Shown here one piece after another: positions 35,596 through 46,860 of a stretch of DNA of 64,000 nucleotides. Within the stretch, counting starts at the first letter, position 1; every line of letters starts with the position of its first letter. The notes under the pieces were generated by a model that was not told the origin of the DNA, did no database searches, and saw nothing but the letters and a program-made list of their open reading frames with translations. The DNA is from Triatoma infestans (taxonomy: Eukaryota > Arthropoda > Insecta > Hemiptera > Reduviidae): NCBI GenBank assembly GCA_011037195.1, contig JAAEAF010001583.1, forward strand, positions 62,001-126,000, read 5' to 3'. The position numbers were made by a program, and so were the translations under genes.

Positions 35596-35668
35596 ATTTC
35601 ACTGATGATGATGGCAGTTTTATTGACCTACCCCATTGTATTCACTAGATTTCGTTGCTGTCAGTCCT
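35596..35668 (-). repeat. 73-bp inverted arm (partner at 34069-34141)
   Basis: Starts ATTTCACTGATGATGATGGC. Differences from the partner are four single bases. The arms could be termini of a 1.6-kb element or two opposed copies of another repeat; no flanking duplication was found at either end. Confidence 0.85.
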
Positions 35669-36059
35669 GTCCTGTAACATTACAACACTAATACGAACAG
35701 ATACATGCAGACATGAACACACAACACATACACGCACGCATATCAAACATTATACAATGCGTAATGTTCCAAAAGAAAAAACCACTTCTACTATTACTGT
35801 TATTTTATTGGTTGAATAGATATTTGTGTGCGTGTGTGTGTGAGAGATATTAATTCGGATTTAAAACATGCACATTGCGGAGAATGTAGAAAACGAATTA
35901 GGGATTACTGTTTACGGCACGCTCTTTTTTCTTTTTTACTGGCACATGCACATTTACTCATAATACCGCATTCAAGTGTGGACAGTAATTAGCAAAATGC
36001 ATGATGGAATTGGTCATTTCTATTTTTCTTTCCTTCTTTTTCATTGTGTTACTTTCTGT

Positions 36060-36317
36060 TACTGCTACGAGCGGTACTTAAAGCAATTGTAACAATCTGT
36101 CGAAATTAATCTTCCACCGGAAATTCATATTTTGAAGAAGGAAACCGCTTTAGTTTTAATCTGGTTTTTACAAATTACAAGTACTGCAGACCTCGCCTTT
36201 TTATTTTGAAACATTTCACTGGGAAAAATGACTTTAGGAGCAGCAGAGGTTCCCTTAAATATGGTGCCACATCAGCTGTTTCAGTATATTGTTAAGGAAA
36301 TTCAAAAATCTCGTATG
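36060..36317 (+). repeat. Dispersed repeat family D, partial copy in head-to-head pair
   Basis: Plus-strand blocks CTGTTACTGCTACGAGCGG, CACCGGAAATTCATATTTT, TTTGAAACATTTCACTGGG and AAATATGGTGCCACATCAG. It joins directly to a minus-strand copy at about 36318. Confidence 0.5.
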
Positions 36318-37074
36318 ATACAACCACACGACTTTCTCTTACTCCTGTTGATACAATTATATATAAAACGACAATTTTCTTTAAATTTCAAATACATATG
36401 AGATGGTGGGAGAACAAGTACCATTCTACTAACCCAAGCAAGTAGGGAAGTGAAGAGCGCGCCAGTAACGTATGTGAAATTCCAGAACTTCCGCAGTTCT
36501 ATCTAAAATTAACTTTTATTTTGGAAAAATGTTGCCAATAAAAGTAATAGGCTTATATCTGTGCAGTGAGCATTCCAAGTTTAAAGAAAATCGATGTAGC
36601 CGTTTTCAAGAAAATTCCAAAAAACTCAAAATGTATTTAGTGTAATCGCTATTCCGATAAACCAATTTTCTTCAAGTTCAGAATTCTATCAATGCTTTAT
36701 ATATATTTATATTATATAGGTGGTAGAACCATACGTTGTACTAGTGTGCTACTGTATAGGAAAGTATACCGCTATTTTTCTCTCAGAACCCCGGCAAAAA
36801 AAAAAAAAAAATCTGTTCCCCGCGATGTTTCCAATAAAAATGCCACACATTTATGTGTTTAGAAAGTATATAAAGTTTAACTGAAATTGTTGGATCTGTT
36901 TGCGAAGAAAATGAAGAAAATCTGAGAAAAAAAAAATTCCATATATTCGCACATGCAGTTCGGATGGATTTTGCCTGAAAACGTTCGTGTAATGTACGCT
37001 AGAAATACCCAAACCGAATACGAAGTTTAAGATACTTGCGTTATTCGTTTTTCGAATATTCTGTTATAAAAACA

Positions 37075-37112
<38 letters not shown>

Positions 37113-37245
37113 ACATATACATACATTTTTTCGTATTCAGGAAGCTTCTAAACATGTATTTCCGGTGAAGCCTTAGTTTCTCGAAAAACTTGACACCATC
37201 GCAATATTCCCTCTTACTAAGACTAAGAAAAATTAATAACTGGTT
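36318..37245 (-). repeat. Dispersed repeat family D, essentially complete minus-strand copy
   Basis: Read on the plus strand it starts with the complement of the D end-block (ACACGACTTTCTCTTACTCC). It continues through TTCCAAGTTTAAAGAAAATC, GGTGGTAGAACCATACGTTG, ATTCGTTTTTCGAATATTC, a pure (CA)n at 37075-37111 and TGTATTTCCGGTGAAGCC. It finishes with CGCAATATTCCCTCTTACTA. The (CA)n sits exactly where the plus-strand copy at 59965 has (TG)n. Confidence 0.75.
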
Positions 37246-37489
37246 TTCGAAAAACTGGAAACAGCCTATTCTGTAAAATTTGAATTCGATTAATCGATTA
37301 GCTTTAAAACTGGATTATTTATAGATATTCGGAAATGTTGAAATAGCTTGAAGCATAAAGTCCCTGCTTCCATGAGACCCCCTCCCCAAATAAAGCAATT
37401 GTTCCATCCATTCTCCACCACAACCATTCAAAAAAAAAAAAACAATAAAAGAAATCCTTGAAAAACGTTTTGACTAAAAGTGAGTCTTT

Positions 37490-38880
37490 TGGGTGTTTAA
37501 TGCAAAGTTTAAAGGAAATTATTTGAATCTTTTTTTTCTCCGGAAAAGGCGCGAAAAAACTCAAGAAAAGAATAATAATAATAATAATTTGGCGAAGTTG
37601 TATTTCCGGGGACCGGATCCGATTGACCGAGTTTGGTATCTAGGTCGTATATAAATGAAATATCAAGTTTTGAGCTTCCCTGTTTGAGATATTTCTTGTT
37701 ATTTCTTCTTCTTCCTTGTTTTTGAGATATTTTCTTTAGCTTACAAAATTTTTTTGAATTCGGGAAATCTCACGCTTTAATATGTTTTCGTTAAAAACTC
37801 AATTTAGAAAATATTTTTTTTTAAGAAACAAAAAGGAACAAATTAATGGACCTTTTAATTAAAAAATAATATAATTAATTATCTTGGAAAATTTCTAAGG
37901 TTTTATTTTATCGTCTAAGTATTTTGAATTAAAGGAGAAAAGTTCTACAACGGAATGCACCGTATTGAAGGGCACACTACAGGAAATACATTAAAACGTT
38001 GAATTAAATGTAAATCGAAAAAAAAAACGTAGAAAGAAGTAGCAGACGTAAAAAACAGTTTGTGTCTCTCTTTTGCTTCAATTCTCAATCTCACTTTCTC
38101 TTGTTATGTGTACGTGTGTGTGTTGTGGGTTGTGTTGAGGGCGGGGTGGGGGGTGCGTTATGCGTGGTAGTGGGATTTAAGATTCAAGTGGTTCTTGCTT
38201 CGCTTCCCTAGTTTTCCATCTAACCCCGCCCTCCGGCTCGCTGTCTGACGGGAGGATCCGTATTGAAGTTTCCCAAAGTCTAACTTATTTACCATGGTAG
38301 CTGGCTATCGAAGGATGTCTTCTACTTCTTCTTCTTCTGCCATTTCCTTTCCTTTTTTCTTTCCTTCCTTCCTTCCTTCCCAGCCTCTTAAGATAAAAAT
38401 AAAAAGGAAGAAATGGAGAAAGTAAGACGAGAAAATTGGAAGAAATGAGCCACTGGAAAAGCTACAGAAAGGGAAAAAAAAAACTTTCTCTAAACTCTCT
38501 CGATCATTCTCTTAAGAAAATCTGTAAAAGAAAACTCGATTTATCAAAATATCTTGTTACGAGCAACCTTTCCTTTTTTTTTCTCTCAATGCAATCCTTT
38601 TATGTTATAACATCTTTTCGGGATAATTGTTATCTTAATTATCATAAAAACGTATATAAATTTACAAACGTATACAAATCGGTGTGAAACTCACATAACT
38701 TTTTCCTCCTAAAATTCTTATAATTCTGATATATTATTGTTTTTCAAACTTGAATGTCCACCAAAATATAGCTGCCATCACAGATGGTGGAACCATACAT
38801 TACAGGGAAGTCTAAACAAAATCCATCATCCCAGAAATCCTTAATAGTCAATTTTCTAGAATAATATTGCACTTTAAATT
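37490..38880 (-). repeat. Diverged family D fragments and AT-rich sequence
   Basis: About 37490-37770 shows AAAGTTTAAAGGAAATTATT, GTTGTATTTCCGGGGACC and TATCAAGTTTTGAGCTTCC in minus orientation. About 38740-38880 shows GGTGGAACCATACATTACAG. Between them are low-complexity TTCC and GT-rich patches (38110-38165, 38340-38380) and no supported gene. Confidence 0.4.
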
Positions 38881-38937
38881 GATAGACTTAACTATGTATA
38901 TATTGTGTATATAAGAATGCCGACCTGTTATAGGCCT

Positions 38938-39532
38938 TGTAGTGGAAGAAAGAAATGAAAGAAAATCAGAATTTTGAAAATAGTTTAGTAAAATAATTTT
39001 GTGAATTTTAGCTGGTTCAAACAGTGTATTTTAGTGAAGGGGAAAGAGGCAGGTAGAATAATTTAGGTCAATAATACTGAAGAGACAAAGGGACAAGTAA
39101 CAGTTAGGATAAGACAATGCACTCCCTCCAGACATACCAGCATTGTTTGAAAAGATTTGAACTAACAATTAGAAGGCATTCTTTCAAGACAGTTCGCATT
39201 CTGCATTCAAACAAGAACAGTCTGAAACAGACACCGAACCAGAACACTTGTACCAGCAAACATCAGTGCCAGTTTAAGTTAAATCAATCTAGCTAAAGCA
39301 TGAGAGCTTTGCACTTAATCTAGATAAATAATTGATTTTATAAACATAATAGTTGTGATATTGTAAAATATTTAAATATCTTTAAAGATAATATATTTAA
39401 TTTAATCTAACAGTGTTTTCTTGATAATTTCTTAATACTTCTATCTTTATCTCAAACATACACACAAGCCCTCTTTACTAAACCGCTCACGCCACAAACT
39501 AGTACAACACATCTCACTCCAATCACATTTCA
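38938..39532 (+). repeat. LTR, plus orientation, about 595 bp
   Basis: Starts TGTAGTGGAAG and ends CACATTTCA, so it has TG...CA ends. TTGGCACCAGACTG, a PBS-like segment, follows immediately. It carries one copy of an approximately 200-bp unit that is duplicated in the minus LTR at 48406. Confidence 0.85.
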
Positions 39533-39547
39533 TTGGCACCAGACTGT

Positions 39548-40014
39548 CTTGACTGACTGTCTTGAAAGAATGCCTTCTAATTGTTAGTTCAAATCTTTTC
39601 AAATATGTTTATAAAATCCATTATTTATCTAGATTAAGTGCAAAGCTCTTATGTTTTAGCTAGATTGATTTAACTTAAACTGGCACTGATGCTTACTGGT
39701 ACAAGTGTTCTGGTTTGGTGTCTTTTTCAGACTGTTCTTGTTTGAAAGCAGAATGTTCACTGTCTTGAAAGAAAGCCTTCTAATTGTTAGTTCAAATCTT
39801 TTCAAACAATGCTGGTATGTCTGGAGGGAGTGCATTGTCTTATCCTAACTGTTACTTGTCCCTTTGTCTCTTCAGTATTATTGACCTAAATTATTCTACC
39901 TGCCTCTTCCCCCTTCACTAAAATACACTGTTTGAACCAGCTAAAATTCACAAAATTATTTTACTAAACTATTTTCAAAATTCTTATTTTCTTTCATTTC
40001 TTTCTTCCACTACA
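39548..40014 (-). repeat. 3' LTR, minus orientation, truncated
   Basis: Starts TGTAGTGGAAG at 40014 and matches the other LTRs to about 39548, where it stops inside the approximately 200-bp repeated unit and abuts the PBS side of the plus LTR. A polypurine tract lies directly upstream, which identifies it as the 3' LTR. Confidence 0.85.
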
Positions 40015-40028
40015 TTATCCCCCTTCCT
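40015..40028 (-). promoter_or_regulatory. Polypurine tract (PPT)
   Basis: On the minus strand AGGAAGGGGGATAA immediately precedes the LTR start TGTAGTGG. This is the normal position and composition of the plus-strand DNA primer of an LTR element. Confidence 0.85.
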
Positions 40029-40395
40029 GGAGAAATTTTTCGGCACGAAAAATTTGGGAGGTAATGTAGAACTGTAGAGGCTTGAAGGTTAACCTCTGGT
40101 ACGGCGAGAGGCATATGTGCAACCTCTGCAAGGAGTCGTGTAGACTACAGGCATCTTCTTCTGGAGCAAACGCTGCTTGAATGTGTGAGCGTTGCTCTCG
40201 TGATGGAACGTCTTCTTGTCGAGCGAACGCTGTTTGAGTTGTTGGTAGGCTGATAGGTGAACACTGCTGGGCGAGTGAAATGTTGCTGATGAAGAAGTAA
40301 CTGGCAAGGATAGACAAGGCGATGAATGTACGCGTCTGAGTGATGGTAATCTAGGATGCATTACTATCTTGAATTCTTGAAGTGACTCTGTATGA
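40029..40395 (-). other. Internal 3' region of the LTR element
   Basis: GC-richer sequence between the PPT and a junction at 40395/40396. Two overlapping minus frames of about 100-118 codons cross it, one (to 40089) beginning with basic, Ser-rich sequence. Neither shows a domain. It is probably what remains downstream of pol. Confidence 0.45.
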
Positions 40396-40434
40396 GATCT
40401 AACAGTGTTTTCTTGATAATTTCTTAATACTTCT
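40396..40434 (+). repeat. LTR piece (left of the LINE insertion)
   Basis: ATCTAACAGTGTTTTCTTGA through TAATACTTCT matches the plus LTR at about 39408-39446. The LTR continues at 45476-45575 on the other side of the LINE. Its left edge is joined to internal sequence, so the 5' part of this LTR is missing. Confidence 0.85.
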
Positions 40435-43400
40435 AACGGAGCCAAAGGTTTGAGGGAGTATTCGTACTCACATAGGGTGAAACTTCCCTATGTTTCTCGA
40501 GACGGCTATTCCGTCGCGGAACCTCATTCTAGCCCATCCAACGCGTCCTCGTCGCTGGCTCCGGAAACATCTGCGCTCCACTTTGTGGAAGCGTGGGTGG
40601 CTAAGTTGGAGGGTGAACGCAGAGGGTAGCCTTCGGGCTATTTGGGAACCTAGCACTCCCACGTACCTCAGCTACAATTACAGACTAACAAGTGCAGTGG
40701 TTTTCCCATTAGGAGTGTGAGTTGGTGGAGATTTTTCTGCCCTCTGTTTGGGTCGCCATAATTTATGTGCGGCCTGAATCTCTTGCAGCGAATTCTTTTG
40801 CTGCGGAGCCTCCGTGGGAATTAATATTGCATCACTTACACCTAAACGCCTTAACATTATAAACTTACATAGTTACAGTCTAACACGCCAGTGGCACGTG
40901 CTGGTGCCACCTACATGTTTGCCGTGTGTGGATACCTGTGTCGTGGGGGAGGGAAGTCCTGGTGGTTGAGGATGCAGGTTCTCGCTGGAGGCAAGTATCC
41001 TCGGCGTGCCTTGCAGTCCAACACACCACTTTGGTTCCTGACTCCACTAAAACAGGCGGCCAGAGCCTAACCCAGCTCTGGTCAATCGGCTAGCGTAAAG
41101 AACGCATGGGTGAGCTCCCGGGTATTGTGGGCCATGGCTCACAATCCCTGGGCGCTATATCTCTAGGGTAGCTCTGGCGCTTCTTCAAAGCGTCCCAAAT
41201 TGTGAGGCTCCGTGGAGGGTGGAGAGCTCTGGAGATGAATTTTTAATTTTATTATTATATGTTTTTAATTTTAAATTCGTCAGCCGGGGGCCCCTTAGAG
41301 GAGGGGGCCACCGCTGGTGGGGGGTAATTCCTCTGTACATCCAGAGTCGGGTGACCAGGGCCTGGATGCACTAATGGGTGGGAATCTGGAAAAATATCCA
41401 GAGGCAGGGAAGGCTTGCTCTGGAGGAGAACGTGTCAGGAGGAGCCGCGGAGGACTTGTCCTCCTGCGGCGATTTCTGAAACGTGGTCAAAGGAAAAAAG
41501 GAAAGATATGTAAGGCAGGTATTTTTATTTTTATTTATTTATTTATATTTATTTGTTTGTTTATTTATTTATTTATATTTATCTATTTGTCTATTTATTT
41601 ATTTAAATTTATTTATTTTATTATTATTTGTTTATTTATTTATTTTATTATTGTTCATTTATTTTTGTTCCTGCCTGCTATCAAGTTTGTCAGAAGTTCC
41701 ATTTCTTACATTAGTTGACTTATTACTATGATTGACAGGGTAGAAATGGTTCAGGTTAACTTGCAGCATAGCAAAGATGCAACGGCTAACTTATGCCGTT
41801 GTATTGCTAAGTTGCATACATATTTTATTCTAATTCAAGAACCTTATGCCTTTAAAGGTTTGGTTCGAGGATTGAGTGTGGCTGATGGCAGACTGTTCGT
41901 GGCGGATGGCGGGGACATTCCTAGGGCATGTATTCTTGCCAGTCGGAGTGTCGGGACTTGGTGGCGGTGAGGGTTGGACTGGGGGTTGGTGGGCGTCGTC
42001 GCGACGTAGTTGTGGCTTCGGCTTACTTCCCCTATGATGGCCCCTCTCCTCCTCCTCAGGAGTTCATGGGTTTGGTTCGGTAATCGGAGACCAATGACAT
42101 ACCTATTATAATAGGATGTGACGCGAATGCACATCATGTTGTCTGGGGCAGCAGCGACACCAATGGTAGGGGTCGCGCTCTCATGGATTTCCTGGTGGGC
42201 ACGCGATTAGAGGTCCTGAATAGGGGTACTGAACCCACTTTTGTTACTAGGATTAGAAGACAGGTTATGATATTTCCCTTGCTTCTAGGAATTTTAGTGG
42301 TCTGATTAAGGATTGGCGGGTGAGTCCTGAGGCTTCCATCTCCGATCACAGGATGATTAGGTTTAGTCTGGGGATTGATCCAATTACCCTGGCTAGTTAT
42401 AGGAATCCCAGGAGGGCGGATTGGGGTTTATATTCTAGAATTATTGAAGATAAACTGACTATCCAATCAGAAGCCCCTGATGGCATAGAGGAATTGGAAA
42501 GGGAGGCTGGTATTCTTCATGAACACATTAGGTCCTCATTCGAGGAGTCTTGTCCTCCCAAGGTGGTTAAGGATAGTAAGAATCCCTGGTGGTCTTCTTC
42601 GTTGGAAAAACTAAGGAGACAGGTAAGGGGCTCATACAGGAAGGCTGTCCTTGCTGATTCTTCGGAATCATGGGATAGTTATAACAGTATTAAAAGAGCA
42701 TATAAATATGCTCTGAGGAGAGCCAAGAGGAATTCCTGGAGATCCTTTTGTGAGGATATAAATTCGTTCCAGGAATCATCTAGATTGGTACGGATTCTTA
42801 GTAAGGATAGGGACAGTCAGTTAGGTACCCTACGATACCCTGATGGTTCCTTTACAGGGGGGAAGGGGAGACACTGCAGCTTTTGCTTGATACTCACTTC
42901 CCGGATAATATTGGTTTAAATGCTGCTTCGTCTTTGGTGGGTGGTAGGAGATGGGACCTTGAAGATGTATCCACCTTAGATGAGGTTGTCACACATGATA
43001 GAGTTAGGTGGGCAGTACAAAGTTTCTCACCTTTCAAGTCACCTGGACCGGACGGGATTTATCCTTGTCTGTTGCAAAAGGGTGGGGACGTGCTGACGAA
43101 GGTATTGTTAAGATTGTTTAAAGGATGTTTGATGTTTGGTTATGTACCAACATTATGGAGAGAAGTAAGGGTAGTCTTTATTCCCAAGCCGGGAAGAAAT
43201 GACTACTCCGACCCCAAGGCATTTAGACACATTAGTCTTATGCCTTTCCTCTTGAAAACTTTGGAAAGGTTGGTGGATAGGTATATTACTGATGGCCCAT
43301 TAAGGGATCACTCTAACCTAACCAACATGCTTATATTGTGGGTAAGTCGACAGAGACTGCATTGCATTGTCTCGTCGGTAGGATAGAATCTGCTTTGGAA

Positions 43401-45475
43401 ATAAAAGAATATGCCCTAGGGTGTTTCTTTGATGTTGAGGGGGCATTTGACAGAGTATCGTTTGATGCTCTGGAAGATGCCTTGGTACGAAAAGGTATAC
43501 ATCCCGTCTTAATCAATTGGATAGGTGTCTCTCTTAGGAGTAGGGTTATACAGGTTTCCCTTGGCGGGCGCACCATGATAGTACAAGTGGGGAGAGGTTG
43601 CCCTCAAGGGGGTTGTCTCTCACCTAAGTTGTGGTGCGTCGTCATGGATGACCTTTTGGTTAGGATGAATTCATCGGGATTTTATGTGCAAGCATATGCC
43701 GATGATGGTGTTATTTTATTGTTAGGGCGCTGTTTGTCCACCATTTCGGACCTAATGCAAAGCGCCCTTAACATGGTGTATTGTTGGACACAGGATAAGG
43801 GTCTTTCTATTAATCCTATTAAGACCCAGGCAATTCTATTTACTCATAGAAGGAAGATAGTAGGTTGTTAGGTACTTCCTAGGTAGGTTACACCTCCTAG
43901 GTTGTTAGGTACTTCCATACAGGTTAGCAAATCAGTGAGTTCCTTGGAGTAGTTCTCGACAGTAAATTGAACTGGTCGGAACATGTTAAGACACAACATC
44001 AAAAGGCGATAATCTCCTTTTGGCAATGTCGAAGAGTTGTAGGTAAGAACTGGGGAATCACTCCCAAGATGATGTTCTGGATTTATTGTATGGTCATTAA
44101 ACCTAGATTGGTATATGCGGCTTTGGTGTGGTGGCGTCGCATTGAAACACGATCTGCTAGGCAGCTGTGGAAGAAGTCCAACGCTTGCTTGTCTGGCGGT
44201 GACTGGAGCGTTTCGGACGACACCGACCGCATCTATGGAGACTTTGTTAGGGATTCCACCTCTTTGTGTGGAGGTGAAAAACCAGGCAATGAAAGCCTGT
44301 TATAGAATTAAACAGGCAGGTTTTTGGCAGGGTAAGCGATATGGTCATTCTACCATTTATCGTGAGATGCTTTTAAGGATTCCCATTACAGGTTTCCCTT
44401 CTGATAGGAATTTGAAGACTTTTGTCTTTGGTCATTCCTACAGAGTTAGGTTGCCTTCTAGGGAAGATTGGTTAACCCTGGGTCCGTCTGGTGTGATTCC
44501 TGAGAATTATCTCCGATGCTACACGGACGGTTCCAGGATGGATGGTAGGTCTGGGGCTGCCGTCTATTTTGAGGCGGGAGATCATTTGGTAGCGCCTCTT
44601 GGTGAGTGGGCCACCGTTTTCCAGGCTGAGGTTTATGCAATTCTTTGCTGTATTTTGGATGAGAGGGTGCGAAACACTAATTTAAAAGGTGTTTGTATCT
44701 GCTCGGATAGCCAGGCTGCGTTGAAGGCGCTTAATTCATGTGTCTTCACTTCCAGATTGGTGTTGGAATGTTCTAGAAGACTGGAAGATCTTTCTTCATT
44801 AAAGGATGTGCTTCTGGTCTGGGTTCCAGGTCATATGGGAATTTTTGGGAATGAGGAGGTGGATAGGTTTGCCAAATTAGGTGCCTATCTCCCTTTCATT
44901 GGTCCAGAGCCTGCTGTTGGTGTGTCTTCTGACACATGTTTGTCGGGCTTTCAGACGTGGATGACCTCACAGCACTCATCCTTATGGATGAGTGCAGTGG
45001 GTTGTCGGCAGTCTAAAATGCTCATTGGGGGCCCGGACGGGGCTTTGAGTAGTGGGGTCCGATGTCTTTCACGGACCTCCCTCAGGTATCTGGTTGGATT
45101 CCTCACTGGGCATTGTGGTTTAAGGAGACATCTCTATATAATGGGACTTGTGCCTGACCCTTTTTGTAGAGTTTGTGAAACTGAGGAGGAAACACCCATG
45201 CATTGATGACGAATTGTTTGGGTTGTGAGGAGATTAGGTTTAGGACCTTCGGCCGGAATAGGATGTCGGTAGAGGATCTTAAGCTGTGTCCTTTTAAGGT
45301 TTTGGTCCGATTTGTTCGGTCTGTTGTGAAACTTAGATGGTTAAAACCTGGGCCTGGATTTTCATTCTAGTCCCAGTGGTAGGTATTCTTTAGGGGCAGC
45401 TATATAGGCCCGAGGGGGCTTTGGATAGCGTAGGGTTTACTTCCCTCCCCTTTTGGGAATAATAAATAATAATAA
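40435..45475 (+). mobile_element. Near-full-length RNase H LINE nested in an LTR, 10-bp TSD
   Basis: The 5-kb insertion is bracketed by TAATACTTCT (40425-40434 and 45476-45485) inside LTR sequence that reads continuously once it is removed. It has about 1.3 kb of GC-richer 5' sequence, an approximately 145-bp TTTA-rich tract (41520-41665), one long broken ORF2 (41728-45370) and a 3' end with (TAA)n (45459-45475). Endonuclease, reverse transcriptase, RNase H and a terminal CCHC finger place it in the I-group of non-LTR elements that carry RNase H; the clade (I, LOA or R1-like) is not resolved. I find no ORF1 with zinc knuckles in the first 1.3 kb. Confidence 0.9.
41728..45370 (+). pseudogene. 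LINE ORF2: endonuclease, reverse transcriptase, RNase H (broken)
   Basis: About 3.64 kb, the length of a complete ORF2. It begins MIDRVEMVQVNLQHSKDATA and LIQEPYAFKG (APE-type endonuclease N-terminus). SDHRMIRF near 42346 is the endonuclease end. The reverse transcriptase shows SPGPDGIYPCLL (43042), VFIPKPGR (43174), FFDVEGAFDRVSFDAL (about 43428), GCPQGGCLSPKL (43594) and AYADDGVIL (43694). RNase H has all four acidic positions: CYTDGSRMDG (44518), FQAEVYAILC (44620), CSDSQAALKAL (44700) and GNEEVDRFAKLG (44852). The C-terminal finger is CRVCETEEETPMH, then after a frame change LMTNC. The reading frame changes at least five times (near 41970-42320, 42890, 43340, 43870-43970, 44300 and 45205), so it cannot make a full protein. 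Confidence 0.9.
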
Positions 45476-45575
45476 TAATACTTCTATCTTTATCTCAAAC
45501 ATACACACAAGCCCTCTTTACTAAACCGCTCACGCCACAAACTAGTACAACACATCTCATTCCAATCACATTTCA
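45476..45575 (+). repeat. LTR piece (right of the LINE insertion)
   Basis: Continues the LTR from TAATACTTCTATCTTTATC to the terminal ACATTTCA and is nearly identical to 39437-39532. TTGGCACCAGACTG, the PBS-like segment, follows at 45576. Confidence 0.85.
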
Positions 45576-46860
45576 TTGGCACCAGACTGAAACTTGATGG
45601 TGGAACTTGATGGCAATAAACATTATGAAAGTTGACTTAATAGAATTATAAATACTTAACTTTAAATTCTTATAACTAACATGCAATTATAACTAACATA
45701 CAATTACAACTAACATGCATTATTCATGCAATTATATTCATACGCATACAATTACATTCATGCACATGCAATTATATTCATGCCCATACAATTTGTAGAT
45801 GATGATGATGTTTGGATCTGCAAAAGAGTGATTATATAAATTTAAATTCTTACAGCTAATATATAAACATTATTCGATAAATACTCAATAATTTCAACAA
45901 GTATTAGTGAAAAAATTATTTAAAGCTCCCTACCTATAAAGGTAAGGATGAAATATCTATCTGAGCGGTATGCACAAGTATTTCAAGTATTTTGGGTTTT
46001 CTAGATTCCTTCAACATAAATTAACAATACAAGAAATCAATTAAATATTATAAAAATATAAGATTAATATAGAAAAGATAGACAAAGTACAAATACAAAT
46101 ACAATTATTCAATTTTTTTTTAGGCGAACTGAAAAAATAAATAAATTAGTTAAATACAATAAAAAAATATCATTATCATCACATATCAAAAATATCAAAC
46201 AAATCACGTGGTCATCTCGGTTTCTGTAAAATAAAATAAATTGTGCAAATATCAAATGGTTGAATAAATTTATAACTAGTGATACGAGAGTTGTCAGTGC
46301 TGAAGCAAACATAATATGTCCATTATTGCAACAACTAAATTAAATATATCAATACATTTTCCACATTTTTGTTCTTAAGACTAACAAAATGCTTACATAT
46401 AACATTTTACATGTGGTGTAGTATGTAGAGTTTAGAAGTGTGATAGATTGAGAATAATTTCAAGAGTTTCAATATATTCTTGTATTATGTATTATGTGTG
46501 CGCGAGGTGGCACTGCAATTTTGTGGCTATTTGCAGAGTTTTTAGTGAACCTAGCGATTATTATTAATTTGGTGCGTTTGAGTGAATATTTGAAAATTGA
46601 ATGTTGAATTTATTAAGTGCGTGTGCGCAAATTAATGATTGCTCTCTAAGAACGTTTCTACAAGTATTAATTGGAAATTACCTTATAATTGCGAAACTAT
46701 GAATTCGCCAGAAAAATTGGAAATTTCGACATTGTCCGCATGCAATTGAAGGGACGTGGTGCCATAATTAGATATCATCTGGTTAGTCAGAACTGGTGGA
46801 AGCAGGTATGATAGCCATGGTCATAATATCAGGTGTTCGAGAAAACTACTGATGGCTAAC
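45576..46860. other. AT-rich internal sequence, no gene
   Basis: Starts with the PBS-like segment and GAAACTTGATGGTGGAACTT. It contains short CATGCAATTATATTCATG-like repeats at 45680-45790, and no frame with a domain. It may be leader sequence of the plus-oriented half of the composite running into the 3' end of the minus-strand gag. Confidence 0.4.
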
